Shown here in pieces: positions 38,631 to 49,355 of a stretch of DNA of 64,000 nucleotides. The stretch is from Rutidosis leptorrhynchoides. Its lineage: Eukaryota > Streptophyta > Magnoliopsida > Asterales > Asteraceae. The stretch is taken from positions 21,511,001-21,575,000 of the forward strand of contig NC_092340.1 in assembly GCF_046630445.1 (NCBI RefSeq), in the 5' to 3' direction. The notes below the pieces were generated by a model, which saw nothing but the letters and a program-made list of their open reading frames with translations, was not told where the DNA came from and made no database searches. The position numbers and the translations under genes were made by a program. Numbering within the stretch: position 1 is the first letter of the stretch; every line of letters starts with the position of its first letter.

Positions 38631-39496
38631 ATGTATATATGTATATATACATATACATTGTGATTTTGATATTGTTAGTACTTGGAATATGATTTGCTAA
38701 CTTGTGAGTATTGTCTTCAGGTGATACAGACGAGGAGAAGACTTGGTGACATTAGACTACCAAGTGATGCTGGTATCAGTGAGTGGGACTAACTGGAGTA
38801 TATAGTATAGAGTAGCATGTTATATTATGATTGCCATGCTTATTAGATATACTTACTGTTACCATTAGTTAGTACGTTGTGATGACTGCATGTTAGTTGA
38901 TGCTTGTCTGCTGGAGCCTAGTGCGTCCCTATTGTGTGGTAGCCTCGGTAGGAGAGATCAACCTGCGGGTTGGGTTCCTCATGTGGTAGCCTAGAAAATC
39001 GTGGTGTATATATATGTGAATGACGTGTCCGTCGCGTGTGGATTATATATATACATACGGTGGTGGAGGAACTTCTGGTAAGCCCTAGTCCGATCAACTG
39101 GTGGTTAATGGTTTGGCCGAGCCGCCAGAGTCTCTGTAGACAGCACTTGGGTGATGTTTATGTGTTAGACTATGTGACATGATTAGTATGACGGTTCCTG
39201 TATGCTATTACATGTGGTTAGTTGCACTCACTTAGTTTCGTGCTAATCCCCCACATCTTCCTCGCAGGTTATGAATTTGTTGTATGATAGTTCTCAGGGT
39301 GAAGATGGGATGCTGGAAGATATGTTTAACAAAGCCGGAAACTCTGATGTCGTGTCCTTTATACTAAAAGTTGTTTTAATGTTTAATATAACACTCGAAC
39401 TTTTAAATATTAACATGATTATATTCAAGTGGATTTTATATTATATATGTGATAAACAGGTCTTCCGCTGTATATAAAAAAAATCTGAGGTGTTAA
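37658..39496 (+). mobile_element. Gypsy-type solo LTR (1.84 kb) in the element C LTR
   Basis: It starts TGTAACATCCTCAACTGG and ends GAGGTGTTAAA (the expected terminal CA has changed). The 5 bp duplication cctag is at 37653-37657 and 39497-39501. It contains a palindrome-rich stretch at 38337-38512 and a (TG)n tract near 38598-38632. Short frames inside it are not genes. No interior remains. Confidence 0.8.
38337..38512. repeat. Palindromic cgaccgagtgt minisatellite in the solo LTR
   Basis: Repeated units of the type cgaccgagtgtctcca/agacactcgaccgac in both orientations, so many arms can pair. The core is the same as at 14831-14865 in the copia LTR. Confidence 0.7.
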
Positions 39497-39877
39497 ACCT
39501 AGTCCAATTAAGATAAGCCCAAGTAATTAACAATTCACTAAACGTAATTAAGCAAATGACGAACTAAGTAATTGTCATTAAGAAATAACAATCAGAATTA
39601 AGGTGTCATAATATTCCCATTATGACCAAAGGTTAACGTGTACCAAGTACGTAGCTCGTTCTGAACGACTAGTGACACTAATGGTCGTAAAAGCATTCGA
39701 GGATCAAGTTAAGTAATTACGCACTTAATAACACGTTGTAAGGTATTAACAAGAGTAATTAGCATGGATAATGACTCTAGAATATTATCTAGCTCAGTAC
39801 GTACATATACGCAGATTCATGAAAGTATAAAGTATAAATATAAGTCGAAAAAGTCGGGTCTTTACATTACCCACCTG

Positions 39878-41180
39878 TTAAAGAAAATTTTGTCCCGAAA
39901 ATTTAAGTGGATGTAACATGTGTTGGTTCCTCCTCGAGGGTTTCCATTGCCCCATTTCCAAATAAGTGAGGATACTTCCCATCCATTTAATCTCCCCTTT
40001 CCCAAGTAAACTCGGGTCTTTGTTCAGCATTCCATCGAACTCTGACGATTTGGAAATTTTGCTTTGTTTCAATCGTTTGACCTCTCGGTCCATAACCCCA
40101 ACTGGCTCTTCTACGAAGTGGAGTTGATCATTAATAGTAAGTTCGTCGAGAGGAATAACAAATTCTTGTTTTGCAAGACACTTCTTTAAGTTCGACACGT
40201 GGAAGGTAGGATGGACAGAACTTAATTGAAACGGTAGATCTAAACGATAGGCAACGGGTCCAATGCGTTCCAAAATTTCAAAAGGTCCAATATATCGGGG
40301 ATTCAACTTTCCTTATTTTCCAAAACGAATTACACCCTTCCATGGTGCAACCTTCAACCTCACACAGTCACCCACTTAGAACTCAAGAGGTTTCCGTCTG
40401 ACATTGACATAGCTCTTTTGTCGACTACGGGCCGTATTTAGCCTTTCTTGGATTTGGACAATCTTTTCGGTTGTTTCATGGATGATCTAGGGCTCGGTGA
40501 GTTGCTTGTCACCTACTTTGGCCCAACAAATCGGAGATCGACACTTCCGGCCATACAAAGCATCAGAAGGTGTGGAATTATTACTCGAATGATAACTATT
40601 GTAGAAAGAGAATTCGGCTAGAGGCAAATACTTTTCCCATCTGTTTCCAGAATTGATAACACAAGCACGTAACATGTCTTCCAAGGTTTGGTTAGTGCAT
40701 TCACTCAGTCCGTCGGTTCGTGGATGGTGCGCGGTACTCATGTCCAATCTAGTACCCAAAGCTTCTTTCAAGGCACTCCAAAATCTAGATGTGAAACGAG
40801 AATCTCGATCTGAAATAATTGACAATGGCGCACCATGTCGAGATACAATTTTCTTTATGTACAACTGGGCAAGCTTCTCTATCTTGTCAGTTTCCCTCAT
40901 AGCTAAGAAGTGAGCAGATCTGGTGAGACGGTCAACAATAACCCAAATGGTATCATAACCGCCTACTAATTTAGGTAGTTTTGTGATAAAATCCATTGTG
41001 ATCATTTCCTATTTCCATTGCGAAATTTCAGGTTGTTGAAGTAGTTCAGATGGTCTTTGATGTTCGGCCTTGACTTTGGAGCAAGTCAAACATCTTCCAA
41101 CATAGGTAGCAACGTCCTTTTCGAGGTTCGGTCACAACGGACGTCGCAACGGCTTGAGATGAGGTCTTTTGCCACAGTGC
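39878..41180 (-). pseudogene. Element C pol remnant: integrase and chromodomain region
   Basis: On the minus strand about 40487-41180 encodes an integrase core with the segments [26 protein letters not shown] and [15 protein letters not shown]. About 39940-40310 encodes the C-terminal [18 protein letters not shown] motif and the chromodomain-like [13 protein letters not shown]. Both match the corresponding parts of element D, placing it with Tekay-like chromoviruses. Reverse transcriptase, protease and gag are absent. As a fossil it is broken. Confidence 0.85.
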
Positions 41181-41493
41181 TTATAACCCATTAGGGTTTA
41201 TTATTAAAGATTATCATCCTGATAATCTTGTTTATTGTGATATTAGTTTGTTAACCTGATCTCATTGTTCTGTTATTTCAGCTATATGTTTGAGAGAGTT
41301 TTGCAATCTTAGTGATTGATCATGTTCTGAATATTGTTACGATTGTTGATCTGATTAATAAAGTGTTAAGGGTTGGTTACTATGACACAATCATATGGTG
41401 ATATTGCATTTTGCCTCGATAAAAAAATGAAAAGAAAAAAAAAAGAAAGATTTTTTTTTAGAAAAAAAAATATTAATGCTACTATTCACCGGG

Positions 41494-41494
<1 letters not shown>
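41181..41494. other. Junction DNA after truncated element C, nothing recognised
   Basis: Recognisable element C sequence fades near 41180 and is followed by AT-rich DNA without a gene or named repeat. Confidence 0.4.

Positions 41495-41571
<77 letters not shown>
41495..41571. repeat. (AT)n microsatellite
   Basis: About 77 bp of alternating AT. The open frame crossing it is a repeat artefact. Confidence 0.95.
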
Positions 41572-41573
<2 letters not shown>

Positions 41574-41959
41574 GGCTCTATTGAGTCGACAACAATCGTC
41601 AATTTATTGACAACTTGACTGACTCTTAGAGCCTAAATCAAATTTCAGGCAAGATTTAAAACCCATGAAAATTTGATTCTACCATTTTCATGGCGTCTAT
41701 TATTAGTGAGTCACATAACTATATGAAAGAATTTATATATTAGTGAGTCACATAACTATATATATTAAAAGTATCTATATACGGGGGCGAAACCAGTAAT
41801 TTATATCATAGGTGACACAAATTAATAGCAAAATAAAGTGAGTCACATAACTTTTTAAGTTTTATAACAAGCAATGATTTAGTACAAACATAATAAACAA
41901 GTTACATATGAAAGAAAATGTCTCTTACGAGCTTACTTTCGTTGAAACGACATAACTGT
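41572..41959. other. Intergenic DNA with a short direct repeat
   Basis: The word gtgagtcacataact occurs three times (near 41707, 41743 and 41839) in otherwise featureless AT-rich DNA. It may be the remnant of a DNA transposon, but no ends are visible. Confidence 0.35.
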
Positions 41960-41967
41960 TTTATCCA

Positions 41968-42990
41968 TAAGACCATCATTAACGCTCATGTGTTAGCCAT
42001 GTGTGCCAGCAACACGCCGGAAGAACGCTGCTAACGTGGCGTGCTGGTGAATGGTCGGCGGTGGCGTGCTGGAAGATGACAAAGAGGAAGTTGTGGCGTG
42101 TTGTATAAATGGCAATGATATATTGGTTATATATTTGAGCCACTTCAATTTTAATTAACATATATACACCCCTTGATCTGCTAATTTATATATACACATA
42201 CATATATATTTTGCTACATACATACACAAACATATACATTTTCAGCTACATACACAACTTCATCAATGACAGCGATGAGGACTTCGTTCAACGTTCATTT
42301 TGGAGGTAATACAACGAGCGACTGGAAGTCATACGTTGGCGAAACGAATATTGAATTTAACGACTTCTACATTAATGACTTTTATTTTTCAGAGATGGAG
42401 AAGTTACTAAAAGAAGAAATACCTGTCCCATTTTCGAGTATTTGGTATTTAGTCGAAAGAAGACATAAGTGATGTTCCTGTGTAATGACGTATCGAAGAA
42501 GCTTTAAAAACGAGCCAAGGAAAATGGTAATCGAATTCAGTTGTATGTTATAGATTTAAGCATGTGAAAAACTAATCTGATCCCTTCCAATTCTGGAAGT
42601 AGTTCCGAATCAGGAGATTCGATGGAATGATACTTTTAATAATTATAACTTTTCGTTTTCAGGACTCCTAAAAATTGTAGTATGACCTTTAATAATGTTT
42701 GAATTTTTAAATTATTGTAATGGTTTGTTTAATTTTAAGTATATTTTATTAATATAATTTGTTTTTATAATTATAAAATACTAATATAATTAATTAAATA
42801 AGATAAAAATTAAAATCATTTTATATAATAAGAAAAATGAGAAAGAAATTAAAAATACCCATTGCCCACCCTTACCCATTCACGCGCCACTAAGCACGTC
42901 AACCTTTATTTACAGATTACCAACACGCCCATCAAGCACTTCACCTTTACCAATCAACACGCCAACACATTCATCACTATTAAAGATGGT
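41968..42990. mobile_element. Probable degraded TIR element of about 1 kb
   Basis: The left end (agaccatcattaacgctcat followed by gtgttagcc) and the reverse complement of the right end (ggaccatctttaatagtgat followed by gaatgtgttggcg) are similar over about 35 bp. Subterminal words cacgcc and aacacgcc recur at both sides (42010-42060 and 42890-42965). I see no matching target duplication, so the family is open; PIF/Harbinger-like is one guess. The interior contains one small open frame. Confidence 0.4.
42266..42472 (+). CDS. Small open frame (68 aa) inside the TIR-like element, unknown
   Basis: The 68-residue product starts MTAMRTSFNVHFGG and ends WYLVERRHK. It has no domain I recognise. The composition is not low-complexity and the context is a probable DNA transposon, so it could be a fragment of a transposon-borne or captured gene, or chance. 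Confidence 0.25.
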   Translation: MTAMRTSFNVHFGGNTTSDWKSYVGETNIEFNDFYINDFYFSEMEKLLKEEIPVPFSSIWYLVERRHK

Positions 42991-43076
42991 CCGAGCAAAA
43001 ATACTTTAAGTCTTAAGTGGTTATATGTATTCTTTGTATGAACTAGAAACAAACACTGAACATGAATTTTATACGA

Positions 43077-43077
<1 letters not shown>

Positions 43078-43155
<78 letters not shown>

Positions 43156-43156
43156 C
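43078..43156. repeat. (AAT)n microsatellite upstream of the ABA receptor gene
   Basis: About 26 copies of the triplet aat/ata, ending about 360 bp before the PYL start codon. Confidence 0.95.
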
Positions 43157-43238
43157 ATAATTAATAATTAATAGAGAGAAATGAAAAAAAAAATTAAAAT
43201 AGTAATAAATATAAAAAAATGAAATATGAAATAGTTAC

Positions 43239-43248
43239 TATATATAAG
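43239..43248 (+). promoter_or_regulatory. Candidate TATA box of the PYL gene
   Basis: ctatatataag lies about 270 bp before the start codon and is close to the plant TATA consensus. A CT-rich stretch follows (43381-43470), as is common in plant 5' leaders. A second TATA-like word (ctatatatacac) at 43416-43427 would give a much shorter leader. If transcription starts before 43266, the leader would contain a 72-codon upstream frame (43266-43484). Confidence 0.4.
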
Positions 43249-43513
43249 AAGGAAAAAAGAAGATTATGCAAGTTGGTTGCTCCCACTTGCATGTCCGGCG
43301 TAATCCCTGTGTTTCCTCTTCTTTTAAACTTTTCCACCATTACATTACGACATTACATACTACCACTTGCTCCCATCCCTCACGCTATCTCTATATATCC
43401 ATCTCTATCTCTATATCTATATATACACATTTATACGTACGTACATATCATCCATATATACTCTCTCTACAATCACCAAATTAAACCCAAACAATTAAAT
43501 TAAATTAAATATT

Positions 43514-44155
43514 ATGACGTCTCCTATTCAAATTCAAAGAATCCACACCCCTACCACCGTCACCACCTCCACCACAGTCAACCACCATAAACAACCGTCA
43601 ACAACCACCATTTCAAAACCCCCATCTTCCATATCAATCCCACAAGACCTAATCCATCACCACACACATGCAGTCGGTCACCACCAGTCTTCCTCCGCAG
43701 TCGTCCAAACCATCGCCGCCCCTGTCGCCACCGTCTGGTCTGTCGTCCGTCGTTTCGACAACCCACAAGCGTATAAACACTTTCTTAAAAGCTGTAACGT
43801 AATTCTCGGAGATGGTGACGTGGGCACTTTAAGAGAAGTCCACGTGGTGTCAGGATTACCAGCTGGATCCAGTACTGAAAGACTTGAGATCTTAGATGAT
43901 GATCGCCACGTCATGAGCTTTAGCGTTGTTGGTGGGGACCATCGGCTTAAGAATTACCGATCGGTGACGACTTTACATTCGTCACCGAGCTGTGACGGGA
44001 GCACGGTGGTTGTGGAATCGTATGTGGTGGATGTGCCCCCGGAAAATACTAAAGAAGAAACGTGTGTGTTTGTTGATACGATTGTACGATGTAACTTGAT
44101 TTCACTAAAGCAAATTGCGGAAAATTTGGGGAAAATCAATAGTAACAATTTATAG
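43514..44155 (+). CDS. PYL4-like: Abscisic acid receptor, PYR/PYL/RCAR family, PYL4/5/6-like
   Basis: A 213-residue, single-exon START-fold (Bet v 1-like) receptor. On binding ABA it closes over the hormone and inhibits clade A PP2C phosphatases in cytosol and nucleus, releasing SnRK2 kinases. Residues 1-50 are a variable Thr/His-rich extension. The core runs from about 61 ([20 protein letters not shown]). Visible hallmarks are the ABA-carboxylate lysine K88 (AYKHF), gate loop SGLPA at 113-117, E122 (STERL), latch HRL at 143-145, Y148, S150, E168 (VVESY) and N194. These match PYR1 K59, E94, Y120, S122, E141 and N151. The length and the VVGGDHRL and NTKEETC segments fit the monomeric PYL4-6 branch, which lacks introns. 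The start is the first in-frame ATG after a CT-rich leader. All pocket residues are intact, so it is probably functional. It is the only convincing resident host gene here. Confidence 0.95.
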   Translation: MTSPIQIQRIHTPTTVTTSTTVNHHKQPSTTTISKPPSSISIPQDLIHHHTHAVGHHQSSSAVVQTIAAPVATVWSVVRRFDNPQAYKHFLKSCNVILGDGDVGTLREVHVVSGLPAGSSTERLEILDDDRHVMSFSVVGGDHRLKNYRSVTTLHSSPSCDGSTVVVESYVVDVPPENTKEETCVFVDTIVRCNLISLKQIAENLGKINSNNL

Positions 44156-44167
44156 TACTACTACGTA

Positions 44168-44173
44168 AATAAA
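44168..44173 (+). terminator. Polyadenylation signal of the PYL gene
   Basis: aataaa begins 13 bases after the stop codon. T-rich stretches follow near 44220-44245 and 44290-44320, so a later cleavage site is also possible. Confidence 0.4.
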
Positions 44174-44572
44174 ATGAAAATGATCGACTCAAGATGAACA
44201 TGTTAATTAATTTGTAGTTTTATGTTTATTTTTATTTTTTTTTCATGGGTTTCATATAATCTGTGATATGATGCGAGTAGAAATTAGAGATCCGAGTTTT
44301 TTTCTTTCTTTTTGTATGTCTTCATATTTTGTTGTTGATCATGTGAATTTGAGTAGTGATATTTTTTTCATGGTTACATGTAACATTAATTTAGAAGAAA
44401 TAATATATTACATCATGATGTAATTTTCGTTAAATTAGCAAAAAAATAATAATAATAAAATAAAATAAAATTGATATAAATTTCGGTCTGGTGTGCCTTT
44501 TCTTAAATATTTTATTGTAAAGTGAATTGTTACGGAGTACAATAGAATTTGATTTGTCAAATTAAGCTAAAC
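44174..44572. other. 3' untranslated or intergenic DNA between PYL and the LINE
   Basis: T-rich DNA without a gene. It probably includes the PYL 3' end. Confidence 0.45.
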
Positions 44573-44735
44573 TTTTTTTTTTTTTTTTTGAAAGGCAAGA
44601 ATAATTTATAAATAGAAAACACAGAGAATATGCAAGAGTCCAGTCTTGCAATGAACAAAACAAATTGGTTTGCAAAGGAAGCAAACCAAACCCACAACTA
44701 GAACACGAATCAACTAAACACGAAGTCGAGAATAA

Positions 44736-45242
44736 TTACAAACTATTTAAATAACAACTAGGGTCGTTTATCCACGAGTGCCAATCTAATTTCTTTTTCT
44801 TCAATCTTCTTGAAATCCAATCGAATGACTTGACTTGAATCTCGTTCAAAGCTACCGGAGAATTCCAACATTTGCCCCGAAAGACCATCTCATTTCTATT
44901 TTTCCAAATTAGGTATGCACATACCCATTCAACCCCTTGCCAAATTTTCCTTCCAATCGAAGATGGCGAGCTTGGACCATTTCCTCTTAAAATCTCGGTA
45001 ATACTAAGGTTGGTCATGTTTCCAAGCCCCCACCACCTAAATACTCGATCCCACACATCCATAGCACATTTACAAAAGATTAAGGAGTGTTCTACGGTTT
45101 CTAAGCCATCATCACACAACGGACATCTTACACTATGCAAATCAATACCCCTTTTATCAAGCTCAACTTTGACGGGCAATCGTTTTTTGCATACCCGCCA
45201 CACAAAAATTTCTAGCTTCTTAGGCACCAATTTATTGCGCAT
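44736..45242 (-). pseudogene. LINE ORF2 C-terminal zinc-binding region (zf-RVT)
   Basis: This 168-residue stretch contains the zf-RVT pattern CPLCDDGLETVEHSLIFCKC and the usual WRVCKKRLPVKVEL and AYLIWKNRNEMVFRGK segments. It ends 163 bp before the poly(A) tail. It is frameshifted relative to the reverse transcriptase part. Confidence 0.9.
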
Positions 45243-45318
45243 AGTTTCTTCTACATTTGTATTTGGAATTAAAAGATCATCAATAATTAGGGATAAAGAT
45301 CGGACAGTGAAAGTACCG

Positions 45319-46855
45319 TTATGTGCTAATGCCCAGGAACACGTATCGCACCCCGAATCCTCGAATACATACTCCTGTTCGGCCAGCAGGATCTCGGACC
45401 CAGTTGCTCTTCAGAATTGTTCCTGCATCAGAATGCTCCAGCCTGTCAGCGATTACAGCGTCACTTTCAGCATCCAATCGAAATAATCTTGCAAATCTCG
45501 ATCTTAACGTTCCATTTATCAACCACTTTGATTTCCAGAAGCTTGATGTTGATGCTCTACTAACTTTTTTCACGAACGAGTTTTTGAAATTGACTCCCAA
45601 GTCCTCCATATATGTACCTGAAATAAGAATATTTTTCCACACACTTGGTCTCAAAGAGCGAATTGCTTCACTCTCTAATTCCAAGCCTCCACACGAACCA
45701 TAAATGCTACGAATTATTTTTGCCCATAAAGAATTGGTTTCGGTATTAAACCTCCACCACCATTTACCCAATAAAGAAAGATTTTTACTTTTTAGAAGCC
45801 CAATATTTAACCCCCCGTTAACGTATGAAGTAACAACGTTTTTCCATTTGACCCAAGAAATTTTTGAAATATCATCCGACCCACCCCAAAAAAACACTCT
45901 TCTCACACTCTCAAGAATTTTTAACACACTTATCGGAGCACGAAAGATCGAGAAATAATACAATGGTAGGCTACTAAGGACCGATTTAATAAGGACTAGT
46001 CGCCCTCCAAAAGACATCGACCGCATTTTCCAACTTGAGAGTCTCGATTTAATTTTGTCAACCACCGGGTTCCAACTACTTAGCTTGTTCATTTTTGCAC
46101 CAATTGGTAGCCCTAAATATGTAAATGGAAAGGCCCCCACTTGACATTCAAGTCGATTTGCAAAATGAGTAAGTTCATTCACACTCGCCCCGATACCATA
46201 TAGACAACTTTTATGGAAGTTCACCTTTAAACCCAAAGCCAATTCGAAACATTTAAGGAGATTTCGAATATTGAAAGCATTTTCACGACTCCATTCTCCA
46301 ATAAAAATAGTATCATCCGCGTATTGGAGATGAGATAAAGTTATTTTGTCATTTCCAATTTCAACACCTTTATATAAACCCCTCTCGGTGGCGGCTTTAG
46401 TCAAAATATTTAAACCTTCCGTGGCTAAAATAAAAAGAAAAGGCGATAACGGGTCACCTTGTCGAATACCTCTTCCCAATGAAAACTCTTTTGTTGGTGA
46501 CCCATTTACTAATATAGAGATAGCCGCGGATTGTAAGCAAGTAAGAATCCACTTTCGCCACCTCACACCAAAACCCATACTTTTCATGACATCCAATAAA
46601 AAATTCCAATTTAGGCAATCAAATGCCTTTTCAAAGTCCACTTTGAATAATATGCTTTTTTTATTAACGGCTTTAAGTAATCAATACTTTCGTTTATGAT
46701 TAATGCACCATCAAGTATAAATCTACCTTTAATAAACGCACTTTGTTCCGATCCAACAAGATGTGGAATTACCTTCTTCAAACGGTTCGAAAGGAGTTTT
46801 GCAATGACTTTGTAGTAACTACCGATCAAGCTAATCGAACGATAATCACTAAGAC
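45319..46855 (-). pseudogene. LINE reverse transcriptase, catalytic part
   Basis: Continues with DYRSISLIGSYYKVIAKLLS and SAFIKGRFILDGALIINES. A frameshift near 46650-46670 (in a T run) precedes the long open stretch 45319-46641 (440 residues). It contains FEKAFDCLNW (first catalytic Asp), RQGDPLSPFLF, and HLQYADDTIF (the FADD/YADD catalytic pair), followed by GLKVNFHKS, FTYLGLPIG and the thumb region. The active-site residues are intact. The stretch drifts out of frame after about 45330. Confidence 0.92.
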
Positions 46856-47154
46856 TGTGATGACCCGGAAATTTCTGACCAACTTTAAACTTAATCTTTA
46901 ACGTTTCCGACACGATAAGCAAAGTCTATGAAGTTGAATCTCAAAATTTTGAACTATTCAATTACCCTTTGATTGTACTCAATGATTCGCGAACAATTAT
47001 ATGTAAATAGATACATATATATATATACTATAACTTGAAAACGTAACAAAGTGTTATGAAAATGATACCGTGCATTAACCTTATTGGTTTGATTATCTGA
47101 TTGATATTTAGATAAGTTAACTAAAACGTTTAAGATGAACCAGTAAAACACTAA

Positions 47155-47395
47155 TTTACTACAGTATTTTCGAATTGCTACAGTACCCGAAAAGCTACAG
47201 TGTTTTCGAAAAACACTATTTGCTACAATAAAACACTATTTGCTACAGTAAAAAACTACTTTGCTACAGTGCTACAGTGAAAACGACTTTACTACAGTAA
47301 AACACTATTTGCTACAGTAACACTATTTGCTACAGTACTCCAGTGAAAACGACTTGCTACAGTAAACACTATTTGCTACAGTATTTTTATGTGGA
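47155..47395. repeat. ctacagt-rich tandem array in the solo LTR
   Basis: The word gctacagt or ctacagt recurs about a dozen times, mostly as tttgctacagtaaaacacta-type units of 20-30 bp with variable spacing, directly upstream of the promoter. Confidence 0.75.
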
Positions 47396-47425
47396 CGAAC
47401 TAGCAAACAAAAGCGGATCAGGCGG

Positions 47426-47472
47426 CCATGCGATCGCATGGAAAAAGCACTGAAAACTCATGCGATCGCATG
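47426..47472. repeat. Two copies of a perfect 14-bp palindrome
   Basis: catgcgatcgcatg at 47427-47440 (16 bp palindromic as ccatgcgatcgcatgg) and again at 47459-47472. They are separated by 18 bases and lie about 25 bp before the TATA box. Confidence 0.9.
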
Positions 47473-47559
47473 GGGTACTGTAGCAGGCCACATACTATAA
47501 AAGCTCGATCTGGTTCTTTGTTTCCTCAATCAGTTTACTCCGTATATATTTAAATTATA

Positions 47560-47607
<48 letters not shown>

Positions 47608-49355
47608 GATTAATATTATTATTAATCTTATCATTATTAGTAGTATTAGTATTATTATTAGTAGTATTAGTATTATTATTATTTATACATAAAATACTAC
47701 GACGAGGTCATGAGCGTGTCACTTTCAAAATGGGTTTTTCGAGCGGGATAGAGCTAAGAAAATTATGGGTTATTGCTATGGAGGTTATGGGTAATATTCA
47801 TGAGTATTGTTTGCAAATCAAACCTAGTGTTTATCATCTCTGTTGCGTCTACATACTTTCCTGCAATATTGAATCACAATATTGATACGTAAGTATTCAT
47901 ATCTTATCTTTTATATATTAATTGTGTATCCATGTCTAGTGCTCGAGTATTTATATTTATGCATGCTTGTATGCTAAATTTTGTCGTTAAACAGTTTATA
48001 ATGAATCTCGAATTAAATACATATATTACTGGAAAAAGATATATGATATGCATGTTTTTGGAAAGCTAACAAAAAATCAATAACTTTTCATTTAGATATC
48101 GAATAGTTTCGATGAACGGATTAAAAGATATGATCAACTGAATTATGATTGACGTTAATTGGAATTGCTTTTGAATCTGCAATTAATATTTAAACAACTT
48201 GTTTGCGAGATTGATAAAATGGATTTTTGAATATTACCAACCGAGTAAATGAATCCTTATATAAGGTACATCACGTTTTGTGAACTATTGTCAAAATTGA
48301 CTTTTTGAAACGACTTTGGATAACTTTTGTATGTCGATCTCGAGCATTAGGATTATGATACACTATGACCAGACCTAACTTGATAGACATTTATTGACCA
48401 ACATATGCTCTCTAGGTTGAGATCTACGGTTATTTGGTATTTCGAGTTTCGATCACATTTCGGTGAACAACTTTATATGCTGCTAAGGTGCGTTTCATTT
48501 GCTCCCTTTTTAATTGCTTTTGCAATCTATATTTTTGGGCTGAGAATACATGCACTTTATTTTAAACACAATGGACACAAGTACATACTTAATTCTACAC
48601 TGAGTTTAAACCGAAAATCCCTTAGCTTTGGTAACTAGTAACTGCCGGTTATAAGAACTGGTGGGCGCGAGTAGCAGTATATGGATCCATAGGGCTTGAC
48701 ATCCCCGTCTGTTCCAGGTATAGAAACCCTAGCCTGAAGTATAAAATAGATGTATGCTATTTGAGTTTAGTACACGTTGATTTGCGTGTATTGTACATGT
48801 TGGTTGCATGTATGTTAAAACAGGGGTACTTATTATAACGTTAAAGTTTAGCTACCAGGGTGCTCAATCTTGTAGAATATTTTGATAAACGTTTCTGGAT
48901 GAAACAACTGAAATCTTGTGATTCACTTTTATATACAGATTATACGAAACACTAAAACTATGAACTCACCAACCTTTGTGTTGACACTTGTTAGCATGTG
49001 TATTCTCAGGTTTCCTAGAAGTCTTCCGCTGTTTGCTTATATGATAGACAAGCTATGTGCATGGAGTCTTACATGGCATATTTTTCAAGAAAACGTTGCA
49101 TTCACCAAATCATCACCATGTATCTTATTTTGACTGCATTGTCAACGGAAGTACTGTTATAAACTATTATTTATGGTGATTGTCTATATGTAGAAATCAT
49201 CAGATGTCGAAAACCTTTGATTTAAATATTCATTTATGGTGTGCCTTTTTAAAAGAATGCAATGTTTACAAAACGTATCATATAGAGGTCAAATATCTCG
49301 CAATGAAATCGATGAATGACGTGTTCATCCATATGGATTTGGAGCGATCGTCACA

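Larger units (their letters stand above)
22037..41180 (-). mobile_element. Element C: old minus-strand chromoviral gypsy element, 5'-truncated and split twice
   Basis: Its 3' LTR on the minus strand runs from 39866 (ending gggtctttaca on plus) to 22037 (tgtgacgcccc on plus). It consists of three pieces: 39497-39866, 35410-37657 and 22037-22345, about 2.9 kb in all. Two later insertions separate the pieces: solo LTR 37658-39496 and element D 22346-35409. The PPT-like tract (on minus, cgggacaaaattttctttaa) lies at about 39870-39895, next to the LTR. Integrase and chromodomain remnants follow up to about 41180, where recognisable sequence stops. No 5' LTR is visible. It is clearly broken and is the oldest layer here. 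Confidence 0.8.
46856..49355 (+). mobile_element. Gypsy-type solo LTR (2.5 kb) in the LINE
   Basis: It starts TGTGATGACCCGG and ends GATCGTCACA, with aagac at 46851-46855 and 49356-49360. It is related to the LTRs at 15016 and 624 (shared cgacacgataagcaaagtct, aaatactacgacgaggtcat and gctgagaatacatgc). A TATA box (tataaaa) lies at about 47496-47502. Upstream are a ctacagt repeat array (47155-47395) and two perfect palindromes. A (TTA)n array is at 47558-47606. No interior remains. Confidence 0.88.

Noticed and set aside
43850-43860. ABRE/G-box-like cacgtgg
   Set aside because: It lies inside the PYL coding sequence, where the protein explains it.
43578-44148. Minus-strand frames over the PYL gene
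   Set aside because: Shadows of the plus-strand ABA receptor, whose family residues are unambiguous.
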